Made by a program: the position numbers and the translations under genes
The notes under the pieces: generated by a model
Seen by the model: the letters and a program-made list of their open reading frames with translations, nothing else
What the model was told of the DNA's origin: nothing
Databases searched by the model: none
In this document: positions 50,510 to 62,514 of the stretch, piece after piece
Layout: every line of letters begins with the position of its first letter
Position numbering within the stretch: the first letter of the stretch is position 1
From: Leptodactylus fallax
Lineage: Eukaryota > Chordata > Amphibia > Anura > Leptodactylidae
Length of the DNA stretch: 64,000 bases
Direction: 5' to 3'
Assembly: GCA_947044405.1 (NCBI GenBank)
Contig: CAMRHE010000115.1
Location: 930,001-994,000, forward strand

Positions 50510-51917
50510 AGCTCACAAAGTGGAATCATTGTCATTCATCATTATCATTCGAGTTGTGTGCCTAGGGGCTGAACGAGGTGTAAGTGGATTTAGACAGTTA
50601 CCTAGGGTGGCACAGGAATAGGGGAGCATTTCATTTCTTGCCAAGCAGTGTTTTACTGGATAAGTAAGAAATTGGATGGATGGAATGAGTAGAGCAAGGG
50701 ACAATAATATTAAGATCTCTCTATTCGACAACTATGTTGAACTTTACGGTCCAAGCATGTGGTGATACGAATCAGAAACCACTGACTTGGACACGAATAG
50801 TGCATAACTAAGGGCTGTAACTATAGAAGGTGCAGAGGTAGCAGTTGTACCCTAGACCTGTCTGAGAGGTCCGAAAGTATCTTCTGCCACAGCAGAAGGC
50901 ACCAGTATTGAAAATAACATATGGTATTCAAGTGCCCTGTTACAGATTTTGCATTTTGCATTAGACCTCTGATTGTAATGTAAGGTATGTGTGTGTCTTA
51001 TAAGGGTCACATAAATTTTTTCTGAGTTTGGTGGGGTGTGAAGCTCCCTGGATGCTGCCACTGAAACTACAGTATTTTCACCATAAGATAATGGCAGAAG
51101 ACTCTTACTACAGAGTGATGACTTTGCTTCCATGACTTCTGAAGCTGTATTTTCCTGGAATACAATGAACTGCTTTGCAGCTTTGCACAATGTAATTCAC
51201 TCCAGATAAGGAAATGGAGATTAATATTTTGGAGAACTCATTTGTGGCCAGGACGGAATCTGCTAAGAATGCAATCTCCATAAGGTGTATGTTTATTGAT
51301 GATGTATTAGCTTCGACGCTGACGCATTTCAGACCACTAATCTTTACTTTTATCATGGACTCTGTACACTGTCTGGTATGAGTATTAACATTCATCCATA
51401 TAGATATACATAATGAAGTTTAATGTGTTAGTCGGTTCCTTCCTGCACATACTTGACAGACTTGACCAAAGCTGCCGGAATTATCCGGAGGGTTTGAGCT
51501 AAACCTGGCATCAGTAAACTCTTACTGACATCTGCTGGTGATGTTGTGTAACTCACTTATGCACACTAATAGTCAATTATATTATAGCACCGATCATTGG
51601 CGTTGACAAGCAGTATTCTCCTTTGCTTACCCCAATAATGTACCCCAACCTCAGGATATATCGCTTTGTTGAGATTTATATACGTGTGCTTAGAGAAACA
51701 TATAGAAATGGTCAATATGAGTCAAAATCAACCTGATAATATGAGCAAATATAGTTGATAAAAAGGAAATGCATCCAAATCGTCCATTTTCACAAATCCC
51801 TCAATAGACTCAAGTCACTGAGAGATTTTTAAGCATGAATGCCCCAGGGATGCAAAATGGCCATGAAAAAATATAGACTGTTTTCAGGAACTGTTTGGTA
51901 TGGGTGGGTTGGTATAC
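50510..51917. other. No gene recognised
   Basis: Short frog-type repeat fragments near 50555-50640 and 50795-50880. Nothing gastrokine-like. Confidence 0.4.
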
Positions 51918-51925
51918 CATGTAAC

Positions 51926-52100
51926 CAGTGTTGGACTGAGTACCAGATGATTCTCCGGTGGTCCCGGCTCTAACACAATAATAGTCCAGCAGAAGACAAC
52001 CAAATTTGAAGGTACTATGGTCTAGTTCCTAGAGGTTCCTGGAGGGTGGGCCCCAAACTAATTTTATCTGGAGGGCCCAAGGAACCTCAGTCTGACACTG
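51926..52100. mobile_element. hAT-type MITE with 8-bp target duplication
   Basis: 175 bp with ends CAGTGTTGGACTGAGTACC and, inward from the right, CAGTGTCAGACTGAGGTTCC. Flanked by CATGTAAC (51918-51925) and TATGTAAC (52101-52108). Confidence 0.8.
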
Positions 52101-52108
52101 TATGTAAC

Positions 52109-53265
52109 TGACTTCGCCACAACACCTTTCTCGACATGTAACCTTTTCATTATTGCACCTCTTTTTCTTTATACATTTGTATTTGTTTTTTGTGTATCAT
52201 TTTTGATGGTATAAAGGAATCTTTATAGGTAAAAGAGTCATATCAAGCCTGGTACATACAAGTAGGTTGTGCATCCCTATGTGCAGAGTAAAAAAAAAAT
52301 GCACCTGTTGCTACCTGGAAACCATGAACATGCAGGTTAGCTAGCTGTGTAGGGTCACACCTAGGCCCAGGAGCCTTAGAGGACCTATAATGTGTACACA
52401 AGGCTGTACAGCCATTCATGATCTGTGGGTCTGTAAGGGACATTCAATACCAATACTAAGGTCAATACTGACTACGACATTCCCCAATTGACTACCCCCT
52501 CCTCCTTGTTCACCCTCTGCAGTGCATTCATGGGATGCCAAGAGGTTGATGGCCGGTTGAGGTTGGCATCTGCAGACAAAATAGGATCACATAGAATCTG
52601 TTACATGAAGCTCTATAGGCCAGCTAGATGTCTATACCTCCAATGCAGTTGTCTTCAACCCTCATGTGAAATACATTATGCTACATTATTCCGGTGTTGC
52701 CTGGGAAATATAGCAATGAATCAGATTTATATCTATGATTCCAGCCCAATCTGTCAACACCATAATTTTTAACTCCAGACTCGGACATCAAATAGTGATG
52801 TGGATCCAGTCCAGCCTGGAAAGTGTGTGCTTAGCCTATCTTTTTGGCTTCCACATGCCGTCAATGAGCTTTAGGTGGGAAGGGCAACTTGTACCATGTT
52901 CATGCCAGAAGACACTGAAGGAAAATATTGAGCTTGTGTATGTGGACCCAGGTGTTATTTTATCTGTCTACCATATCCAGGAATAAATACTCACATAGAA
53001 GTTACTGAAGTATGAACTACAAGGGCTACATGCGATATACTCTACCCTTATTAACATGGATTTACTAGTACAACCAAAGACACACAGAACATGCTGAATG
53101 GGTCCTTAGGCTCCCCCGAGTTTTCCATCTTTTTCACTCAACATTTATGGGATTATAAGACATAACTATAGTAAAAATAACTTACCCTAGCAATAGAAGC
53201 ACTCCTAAATAAAAGACTAGGTGTATAAAATCGACTACAGTCTTACCTTAATTTAAAGAGATTTC
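52109..53265. other. No gene recognised
   Basis: Open frames at 52488-52772 and 52735-52986 show no family features and no splice context. Confidence 0.4.
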
Positions 53266-53269
53266 CATG

Positions 53270-53650
53270 ATTCCTTTTCTTTGTCTATTCTTGAGATAGG
53301 TCATAAATATTTGATCGTGGGGGACGACAGCCATCCTCCACATGGTTTAGCCATTCGTGGCTGCGTCCAGTCCCCATACTATACAGTGTATGAGACAGGA
53401 AGCAGATAGCTGCGCGCACTGTATAGTGGCCGGCAACATTATATAGTATAAGCAGCTATTTGCTTCTGTCTCTGTCAATGGGAGTTGAGCTGTAACATAC
53501 AGTATAAGCAGCTATTTGCTTCTGTCTCTGTGCTCTATATACTACGAGGACTGGACATAGCGACAAATCTATGCAGGGAAGGATGTCGGTCCCACACATA
53601 TAACATATTTATTGCTTATCCTAAATTTAGGTCATAAATAAGAAATCACA
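53270..53650. repeat. Palindromic repeat with internal 56-bp tandem duplication
   Basis: Outer arms share GAGATAGGTCATAAATATTTG and a mirrored CAAATATTTATGACC-like right side (ATTTAGGTCATAAATAAG is also present in direct form). AGTATAAGCAGCTATTTGCT occurs at 53445 and again at 53501, a 56-bp period. Confidence 0.5.
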
Positions 53651-54850
53651 GAAAATCCCTTCAATATTAACCAAATAATCACGCATTAAATAACCGACCA
53701 ATGAACATTCTTAAAGGGGTTTTTGAAGACCAACAATTAATGACCTGGCACAAGGATTGGTCATCAATTTGACAACAGTGGGGGCCAAAATCCAGATCCC
53801 ACACTGATTAGTTGTTCTGATCATAGTGCACGGAGCTGGGAGCATGGAAGCTGAGCAACAATAGCACAGCCAGGCCACTACACGGTGTACTGAGCCATCT
53901 GTTTCCAGTGCTATACACTATGCTCAGAACAGCTGATAAAGTGTAGAGGCTGGATGTTGGATGTTGATTTTTTTTATTCATGGTCTATCATTATAATAAG
54001 CCTTAAACATCTAATTGTTGGGGTGCTGACAGTGGATCCCTGCACATATTAGCTGTTTGGATGTGTTTCTGGTCTGCGTACTATACAGTACACTAAGACA
54101 GAAGCAGATGGTTCCATGTCCTGTATATTGGCCCGATGCCAGTACTCTGCTTGCTGTGCATCTACCTTCAACTCATCCTATAAATTTGAATGGTAACTTT
54201 ATCTTCCATTACACCCAATTCTTACTGTTTACTGAACCTTATCTTAGCATTTCATGAAGTCTGTATTTTTGCAATTACATTTGTTCTTATCTGTACTAGT
54301 GTCAGTCTTTTGATGCTCTGTGATTTTACGGTAATTCTCTGGTTGGTGTTTGTATCTCCATAGCCCAGTCTCCTCATGTTTTGAAGCTCTGCTTCCCTAT
54401 ATAAGTAGAAACAGCTTATGGGGGAAGCATTTCCTATCCAGGGGGGCATTTTCTAATGCAGCTGTCCATCTTAACCTAAGTGCATATTAAACAAAGTGCA
54501 CTTATACATGGCATTTAGCCAGGAAACAAGACAGACAAACCATGGAAGAACACCAGGTAAACAAACCCAAAATAACAAGCTTTAACACATGGTATCATGG
54601 AGTTGCACTGTCACTTACTATGTTAGCAATTGTCTTCCTGCAGAACTCCCCTCCATTTCTACCACCGGTGTACACTATCCATATCAGTCCCTCTCTTCTT
54701 CCTTTTCCCATGTACAGCTCTCACACACTTTTCACTCTCTTCAACCACCCTAATCCCTATACTGCTTTTAGCAGTGAAACCAAACATAAGCATCCACATA
54801 AATCACTGAACCACCTTCTTTTTCTGTCCATTTTGTTCCTCCTAGCTGCT

Positions 54851-54877
54851 GGGGACATCTCTCCAAACCCTGGCCCT
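54851..54877 (+). other. 2A-like motif GDISPNPGP in the L2 N-terminus
   Basis: A hydrophobic run (LLFLSILFLLAA) leads into GDISPNPGP at residues 104-112. Such 2A-like motifs (D-V/I-E-x-NPGP) are known from APE-type LINEs and cause the ribosome to skip the final Gly-Pro bond. Here the usual Glu is Ser, so activity is uncertain. Confidence 0.7.
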
Positions 54878-55121
54878 CCTTCTTTCCCTAACTTTTCCTC
54901 TTCCTGCACACATAGAAATCCTACAAACCTCATCAATATTTACCATGTTCCCTCTCCTTATCTTTCTCCTCTCTCTTTTAACAGCTCTCTCTGTAACACA
55001 CGCTCAGTGTATAATAAACTAGAATACATTAACGACTTATTCCTCAGTAAATCTCTCAACTTACTTGCCCTTACTGAAACCTGGATCCAGCAGTCTCATA
55101 CGGACTCCCCTGCTGCTCTGT

Positions 55122-55622
55122 AGCATATCAACCAGGGATAGGAATAGACTCGACAAGCAGATTAGAAGGGCCAGCTCTGTCCTTGGGAGCCCCCTGGACC
55201 CAGTGTAGTTAGTGGGTGACAGAAGGATACTGCCTGTGGTGAACTCCATGCGGCAAAATAACTCCCATCCCATGCATGAGACTGTGATAGCGCTGGGCAG
55301 TGAGGTCAGTGACTGACTACTTCACCCTTAGTGTGAGAAGGAGCGCTATCAGAAGACTTTCCTCCCCACTGCGGTTAGGCTGTACAACCAACACCGACCT
55401 AAGCGGAGATCACTCCAATACATAGAATTAAAAGATCTTTAATCTGTGGTATGCCTTCTACTTCTTTTTTTACTGGTACCTTTCTATCTGTACCTAATGT
55501 CACTGTAATTACCTCTACCTTGGAGCTTTTGTATATATTGTTTTTTGTGTTTGTATTATCTATGCTGCTGTCACACGCTGAATTTCCCCACGGTGGAACT
55601 ATTAAAGGATTATCTTATCTTA
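55122..55622 (+). mobile_element. 5'-truncated Rex1/Babar-type LINE inserted in the L2
   Basis: Begins AGCATATCAACCAGGGATAG and ends in TTATC repeats (AAAGGATTATCTTATCTTA). It closely follows the 3' part of the copy at 58970-60127, including RNRLDKQIRRASSVLGSPLD coding sequence. TCTGT occurs on both sides (55117-55121 and 55623-55627), a likely short target duplication; removing the insert restores the L2 reading frame (ALSYGG). Confidence 0.9.
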
Positions 55623-58600
55623 TCTGTCTTATGGTGGCCTACAATTCTCACATACTTCTAGGCTCGACAACAGGAAGGGTGGAGGGGTAAGCTTACTTCT
55701 GTCGCCACAGTGCATTTTTCAGGTCATCCCACCAGTACCCTCACTCACATTCCCCTCATTTGAAGTCCATGCTATCAGACTTTTCCGCCCACTCTCCTTA
55801 CACGTAGCTGTGATCTACCGTTCACCTGGCTCACCCTACCAATTTCTGGATCACTTCGCTTCTTGGCTTCCTCTCTTTTCATCCCGTGAAATTCCTACCC
55901 TAATCATGGGTGACTTTAACATTCCCATTGACACCCCTGTCTCCCCAGCTGCCTCACAGTTTCTCTCAATAACCACGTCTTTTGGTCTCTCACAACTTTC
56001 CTCCTCCACCACACATGTAGATGGCAACACCATTGATGTTGTCTTCCATTGACTCGACATCGACAGTTTCTAAATTTACCAACTCTTCTCTGCCCCTCTC
56101 TGATCATAATCTCTTGTCTCTCACCATCAGTGCTTTCTCTCCTTCACAGGACATACCTACTTATCATACATATAGGAATTTACATGCTATTAACACCCAG
56201 CACCTCTCAGATACTCTACAGTGTCTCCACTCTCCTGGCCAAATCTGCCCACAAGTCATTATAATGAAACCCTTAAAAGTGCACTGGATCAGGTGGCTCC
56301 CCCCTCCACTCAAAAAGTTAGATGCAGGAGGCGGCAACCCTGGCACACGCCACAGACACATTTTCTTCAGCGGTGCTCTAGGTGTGCTGAACGTCTGTGG
56401 AGAAAATCACGTAAACATGGAGATTTCCTCCACTTCAAATTTATTCTTAAAACCTATAGTTCTGCCCTTCACCTCGCTAAACAAGCCTGTTTCACCGCTC
56501 TCATCTCTTCTCTCTCCTGTAACCCTAAAAGGCTATTTGAAACTTTTCATTCCTTGATCACTCCCAAGGTGCAGGCGCCATTCACAGACCTTAGCGCAGA
56601 TGACCTGACCACTTATTTCCATGACAAAATTGATAAGATCTATCAGGAAATAACTGCCCAATCCCCAGGTGGCATTGATCCCCTCACCAACCACACTTTA
56701 GATTGTCCATTCTCCTCTTTTGAACCTGTCACAGAAGAGGAAGTCGCTCAGCTACTTTCTTCTTCTCGCCCTACGACCTGCAGTAGTGACCCTTTCCCTT
56801 CACACTTTCTCCAATCTCTGTCACCTGCTGTCACGACTTACCTTACTAAAATATTTAACCACTCTCTCTCTTATGGAATTTTCCCATCCTCTTTCAAACA
56901 TGCTGTCATAACCCCACTATTGAAAAAATCCTCCCTTGACCCATCCTGTGCTGCTATCGACCTGTCTCTAACCTCCCCTTCATCTCCAAAATCTTGGAAT
57001 GCTTGGTCTATTCTTGTTTAAACCGTTATCTTTCTGCTAAGTCTCTTCTTGACCCCTTACAATCTGGCTTCCTCACACTGCACATTACTCAAACAGCCCT
57101 CACAAAAGTCTCCAATGATCTCCTGATGGCTAAATCCAAGGGTGATTCTCTCTTATTCTTCTGGATCTCTCGGCAGCATTTGACACTGTTGACCATCAAC
57201 TCCTCCTCACTATGCTCCGCTCAGTCGGCCTCACGGACACCGCGCTCTCCTGGTTCTCTTCTTATCTCTTGGACCGCACTTTCAGTGTATCATTTGCGGG
57301 CTCTGTTTCTTCCCCCTCTTCCCCTTGCCGTTGGTTTTGCTCAGGGCTCGGTCCTAGGCCCCCTGCTCTTCTCCCTCTACACAGCCCCCATTGGACAAAC
57401 CATCACTAGATTTGGCTTTCGGTACTATTTTATGCTGATGACACCCAATTATACACATCTTCCCGGGACATCACCCCTGCACTAATACAGAACACCAGTG
57501 ACTGTCTTTCTGCTGTCTCTAATCTCATGTCTTCGCTCTATCTGAAACTGAATCTCTCAAAGACTGAATTACTACTGTTTCCACCATCTAATAGGTCTGT
57601 CCCTGATATCTCCATTGCAGTCTCCGGACTTACCATAACTCATTGGTAGTATATCCGCTCCCTCGGGGTTATGTTTGACTCAGAACTTTCCTTCATTCCC
57701 CCATATCCAATCACTCTCACGCTCATGTCATCTTCACCTCAAAAACATCTCCAGAATATGCCCTGATTCACTCCCGCCTTGACTACTGTAACTCCCTACT
57801 AATCAGTCTTCCCCTTATTAAACTCTCCCCTCTACAATCTATTCTGAATGCAGCGGCCAGGCTCATCTATCAGTGTAGACGCTACACCGGTCTGTGTCAC
57901 TCACTACATTGGCTGCCTATTCAATACAGAATACAATATAAACTTATCACCCTCATCCACAAGGCTCTCCATAATGCTGTACCTCCCTACATTTCCTCCC
58001 TCATCTCTCTCTATCACCCAACCCGTACTCTGCGTTCACTCAATGACCTAAGACTAACATCCTTTATTATAAGAACCTCCTACGCTCATATACAAGACTT
58101 CTCCCGAGTTGCACCACTTCTCTGGAATGCTCTTTCACGGACAATCAGTGCAAACTAAAGACATATCTTTTCAGACAGGCCTATCACAATTCCTAATGTA
58201 AACTCTTCCGTAGTTAGAATCCCTCAAACGAACCCTCCTCTTTTCACACCCCCGCATTACCCCACAGGATATGATGCCGTTTCAGACTAACTTTATATGT
58301 CCAGGCACCATCTGCACATTAAAGGACAGGACTGGTGATGGCTCACACAGCTTTATATATGTGTAATGACAGTAACCTCTATTACAAAATTGTTTGACCA
58401 TTGTATAAGCAATGCTACCTCCGATGCCACCTCTGCTACCTCTTGTGTCACCCCCTCTACCTCATAGATTGTAAGCGCTTGTGAACAGGACCATCAGTCC
58501 CATTGTGTGAATTGACTATTTCTTTGTAATGTATCTCTTTTATCTGTACTTGAACCCTACAAATTGTACAGTGCTGCAGAATATGTTGGCGCTATATAAA

Positions 58601-58689
58601 TAAAATGTATTATGTATTACTGCTACTCAACTCCCATTATAGTCAATCCACACCTGACTTTGGTTTTGGATTAAAAGATTGCATCAAAA

Positions 58690-58968
58690 ATGAAAGAGAG
58701 TCTTGAAGGAGTTTTCCAGGCAAATCCAGGTGGGACTGGGGTAAAATAAAAAAAAGTGATGGTCATATACCTCTGTTCTGGTATCAGGTCTCCATTCCAT
58801 CCTTTGAGTTAATATATTTTCAGTGATATGAGTACTAAACATGTGACTACTGAGGCTTATGATTGGCAGCAATGGTTACCTAAGTCACATCACTGCTGGT
58901 AGGTGAGTATTGCTTCTTTTTAATTTTACACCCCTCCCCCAGGTTTTCCAGTTTGCCTGGAAAGCACC
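58690..58968. repeat. Palindromic MITE-like element between the two LINEs
   Basis: GTTTTCCAGGCAAATCCAGG on the left is mirrored by GTTTGCCTGGAAAGC on the right. It borders directly on the Rex1/Babar copy. No clear target duplication. Confidence 0.5.
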
Positions 58969-58969
58969 A

Positions 58970-60127
58970 CTGGTTTCTCCAGTGTTTTTAACACCATACA
59001 TCTAGGGCTACTGAGAGACAAGCTGGCCCTTGTTGGAGTGGACCATCACCTCTCCAATTGGATCCTAGACTACCTCTCAAACCGACCTTAGTATGTGAGA
59101 GCCCGTGTGTCAGACACCATGATCTGTAATACGGGGGCACCTCAAGGTACAGTTTTTGCCCCTTTCCTTTCACACTGTACACTGCAGATTTTAGGTGCAA
59201 CTCATCTAGCTGCTACTTACAGAAGTATTCTGATGACTCTGCAATAATAGGCCTCATCACAGATGATGATGACAGGGAGTACAGAGAACTGAACCCGGAT
59301 TTTGTGGATTGGTGCCAGCGTAACCACCTAAGGATTAATGCTGGGAAGACCAAGGAGATGGTAGTGGACTTTTGCAAGCACAGATACCCTCCAATACCAG
59401 TGGACATCCAGGGGATGGGCATTGAGATAGTCAATACCTATAAGTACCTGGGTGTGCTCCTCAATAATAAGCTGGACTGGGCAGATCACATGGAGGTCCT
59501 GTACAGAAAGAGCCACAGCAGGCTCTACCTGCTTAGGATGCTGAGAGCCTTTGGAGTCCCGGGGGGAACTTCTTAGGGCCTTTTTCAATTCGGTAGAGGC
59601 ATCAGCCATCTTCTTCAGAGTGGCCTGCTGGGGGAGCAGTATATCAACCAGGGACAGGAATAGACTCGACAAGCTGATTAGAAGGGCCAGCTCTGTCCTG
59701 GGGAGCCCACTGGACTCAGTGCTGGTGGTGGGTGACAGAAGGATACTGTCCGTGGTGAGCTCCATGCTGGAGAATAACTTCCATCTCATGCATGAGACCG
59801 TAATAGCACTGGGCAGTACTGTCAGCAACTGACTGTTTCACCCTAAGTGTGAGAAGGAGCACTATTGGAAGTCTTTCCTCACTGCTGCGGTTAGGCTGTA
59901 CAACCAACAATGACCTAAGCAGAGATCATTTCCATACAGAGAAATGAAAGATCTTAAGTTGTGATATCCCTTCTACTACTTTTTTTTACCTTTACCTTTT
60001 TATCTGTACCTACTATCACTTTAATGCCTCTACCTTGGAGCGTTTGTATTTGTACTTGCATTATCTATGCTGCTGTAACACACTGAATTTCCCCATGGTG
60101 AGACTATTAAAGGATTATCTTATCTTA
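58970..60127 (+). mobile_element. 5'-truncated Rex1/Babar-type LINE with RT remnant
   Basis: Starts inside the reverse transcriptase (FSSVFNTIHLGLL) and keeps GAPQGTV, the active-site block KYSDDSAIIG (YSDD at 59226-59237), the thumb region (NHLRINAGKTKEM; YKYLGVLLNN) and the C-terminal RNRLDKLIRRASSVLGSPLD. It ends AAAGGATTATCTTATCTTAT. The F/YSDDSA RT motif and the TTATC tail suit the Rex1/Babar group. Confidence 0.9.
58976..59832 (+). pseudogene. Rex1/Babar reverse transcriptase C-terminal part, broken
   Basis: TAG at 59089-59091 after DYLSNRP, a frame change near 59165, and another near 59570 (after LRMLRAFGVP; the next frame continues ESRGELLRAFF) to a stop at 59830-59832. The endonuclease and the first RT motifs are missing through 5' truncation. 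Confidence 0.87.
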
Positions 60128-62400
60128 TTAAGGACCAGCAACAGGGATGACCTACGACATACGTCCTATGATCTCCCTTTTATTTTTACCAAATGAAACC
60201 CATTCTAGTTGCCCAGATTATAATGTACTACCAAAAAACTCCTGCCAAATAGGAGTAAAAAGGAGAGGAAAACGTAATTTATTTAGTTATTTTTTGATAG
60301 CACAAAGTGATACTGTGATTGGCAGTGGTGCTCTTTTTTATTTATTTATTAGTTTAATTTATTATTTTCATTTTTTTACACATTGTGCATAGGGCATAAT
60401 AGACTTTTTGTCGGCATTTTACTATTACTTTTTTTTTTTTGCTGTTTTCCCCTGTAACTGGAGCTGATACATTAGCCCTGGTTATAGGAGAAATTCAGTC
60501 TCCTGGAATACACTGCGGAGCTGATCGTAGTCTCTAGGCCCCACAGCTCACGCAGTTACCCAGCATCCGATGATCTCGAGACTCCCAGGCATGGAGGAAG
60601 CTGCAAGATGGTGGCTTCCATAGCTGTTTAACATCAATCTCATTGTGAACTGCCTCATATATCCTTGCAGAATTAATCACCAACTGCCCGGATGTACATA
60701 GTCAACAAGAGGCTAAAGTGGTTGCTGTAACTAGGCAAAATTGGAGCAAAGGCTAGGAATGTTGTAAAGTAAAAAAAAACAAGCAGTACTTAGCTATCTT
60801 TATCCTACTCTCTGATGGTCATTGCTTATGCCCAGTACACCACTGAATCCAGCAATTGGCTACAGCTGTCATGTGTTGTCAATGTGAGGTCACCTCTGCA
60901 GCCCTGTAAACAAAAACTGTCATGGAGGAGTTGAGAGATGATGTTGGAGTGACATAGCATCCCCCGGACAACCGTCTTGGGTTCTCCAGCCCGAAACTTA
61001 TTTTTCATACTGATGGTCTATCCACATGATCTCTGGTTCAGCACTATAGACTGCTATACACGTGTATGGCAGTCTATAAAGGACTGCATAAGCTGACTTC
61101 CTCTCTTCTAGGTAGGGTCAACCAGGTACTGGGGGCTACTAGCAGCCCAGTGTCACTGGCCAGACCCCGGGCTGCAGAAGATGCATATTGGCACCCACGA
61201 TCACGCCACAGGGGGTGCCGAGGGGGATATGTAGCATGGCGGAACCCCTGGATGACGTGGTCATGTTTGACCACGGCATTCAAGGGGTTAAAACCCGCGA
61301 TCGGAGCTGTGCTCTGACCGGGGGTTATGGAGCAGGGTGTTAGCTGTCAGTTACAGCTAACACCCGCTCCCGATACCATGGGCGGTCGCAAAGGGTTAAA
61401 GGGCTGTGACATCACAGAGCTGGCTGGCTGCTGATTGGCTGCACGCATGGCATTGTGGTTGATCCCGTGTTCCCAGAGTTCCTTGCCCCATGTCCTAACA
61501 TGCAGCAGCCGTTTTATGAAAAAACGTGATTTGTTACCATGAAGCGCGAGGAAAACCGGATTCAATGCGAATCGAATATTTCCTGAAATTCGGATTGAAT
61601 TCCACTTCATCATGCTCATCCATGGGTTCCCTGTTATAGTGGTGTAGCTTCCTGTATGGTTTGTACTGGCTCTAAACTGCACGACCCCAGTGAGGAATTT
61701 GAATAGAGCAGTGGTCACACATGCTCACTGCTGCTCCATTTTATGAGGCCAATGGAAACAGCTGAGTGCTATACTTGTTTTTCCTCTCAGCTCTACATAC
61801 ATTGAATGGAGCAGTATGGAACATGCATGACCACTGCTCTATTCAAACTTCTCTAAACTCCGAAAATAAAGGTATTTTACTGTTTTACTGATTTTAATGT
61901 TTGCTACTAAAGTTCCATAAAGAACTTAGCGTGGTCTTTGGATTACAGAGAGGTCACTCCTATGCACCCATTTCAGCATACTATTGATACATTATCCAAC
62001 TTTTTACTTGACAAAAAAGAAAAGCGTAACAGCACCGGCAAAATAGGGAGCGACTGGACTCCCCAAGATGTACAGCAGTGCCCTGTCTCCAATCCTGGGT
62101 CATGCAAACAGGCTCACAGGAGTCTCGCATGTGCACTTGTGAGGGTCGATACGTCGCGTATTGCTGTTTCCATTAAAGGATTTTGCCATCAAACCTACAA
62201 GCTGCTGGCGGATTGGATTTTTTTTTCACCTTTTTATCTGGTTACACACCACACCATGTATATTGCACAATATCAACCAAAAACAATGGCACCACTATCA
62301 AATTTTTGCCGACAAATTTTCGTATCTATGTTTAATGAGATAAAAGTTACAATGTGTCTTTTTCTTTACAAGGTGGACACATTCCAAAACAAAATTTGGA
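60128..62400. other. No gene recognised upstream of gene C
   Basis: Includes a locally GC-rich repeat-like piece near 61190-61400 (AACACCCGCTCCCGATACCA, ATGGGCGGTCGCAAAGGGTT). No exon was identified. Confidence 0.45.
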
Positions 62401-62426
62401 AGTCGGTATGTTTGTCCTTTCTACTG

Positions 62427-62434
62427 TATATAAG
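62427..62434 (+). promoter_or_regulatory. TATA box of gastrokine gene C
   Basis: TATATAAG, followed by GGGAGACC, 69 bp before the ATG at 62503. It parallels the gene A promoter. Confidence 0.78.
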
Positions 62435-62502
62435 GGAGACCAAGAGAAGGGTCTGTACCTTTCATTTCAGCCTAAGCTTCTCTTCCTGGAGAGACAACCA
62501 AA

Positions 62503-62514
62503 ATGAAGACCTTG
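62503..62514 (+). CDS. Gene C exon 1 (coding part)
   Basis: Encodes MKTL before GTAAGT. Same size and phase as gene A exon 1. Confidence 0.88.

Larger units (their letters stand above)
54542..58200 (+). pseudogene. L2-type ORF2 (endonuclease and reverse transcriptase), interrupted and frameshifted
   Basis: The first frame is open 54542-55121. After the Rex1 insertion the same original frame resumes at 55628 and runs to TGA at 56050-56052, so the endonuclease frame was open when the insertion happened. Frame changes follow near 56055, 56230, 56950 and repeatedly in the RT region. Key pieces are TETWIQQSHTDS and MGDFNIPID (endonuclease), ITPLLKKSSLDPS (start of RT), [14 protein letters not shown], and YADD at 57431-57442 (RT active site). 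No functional product is expected. Confidence 0.9.
54480..58619 (+). mobile_element. Nearly full-length L2-type non-LTR retrotransposon, decayed
   Basis: LINE with an APE endonuclease and reverse transcriptase, moving by target-primed reverse transcription. It has an N-terminal region with a 2A-like motif, an endonuclease part (LLALTETWI; IYRSPGSPYQF; MGDFNIPID), a linker (56221-57021), and RT motifs including [14 protein letters not shown] and YADDTQLYTS (57431-57442). The C-terminal LHWLPIQYRIQYKL block is near 57910. The 3' UTR matches the L2 fragments at 20850 and 38660, ending GCGCTATATAAATAAAATG. A Rex1/Babar copy splits the endonuclease. The exact 5' edge is uncertain. Confidence 0.92.

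Noticed and set aside
59328..59828. 166-codon minus-strand open frame
   Set aside because: Antisense to the Rex1/Babar reverse transcriptase.
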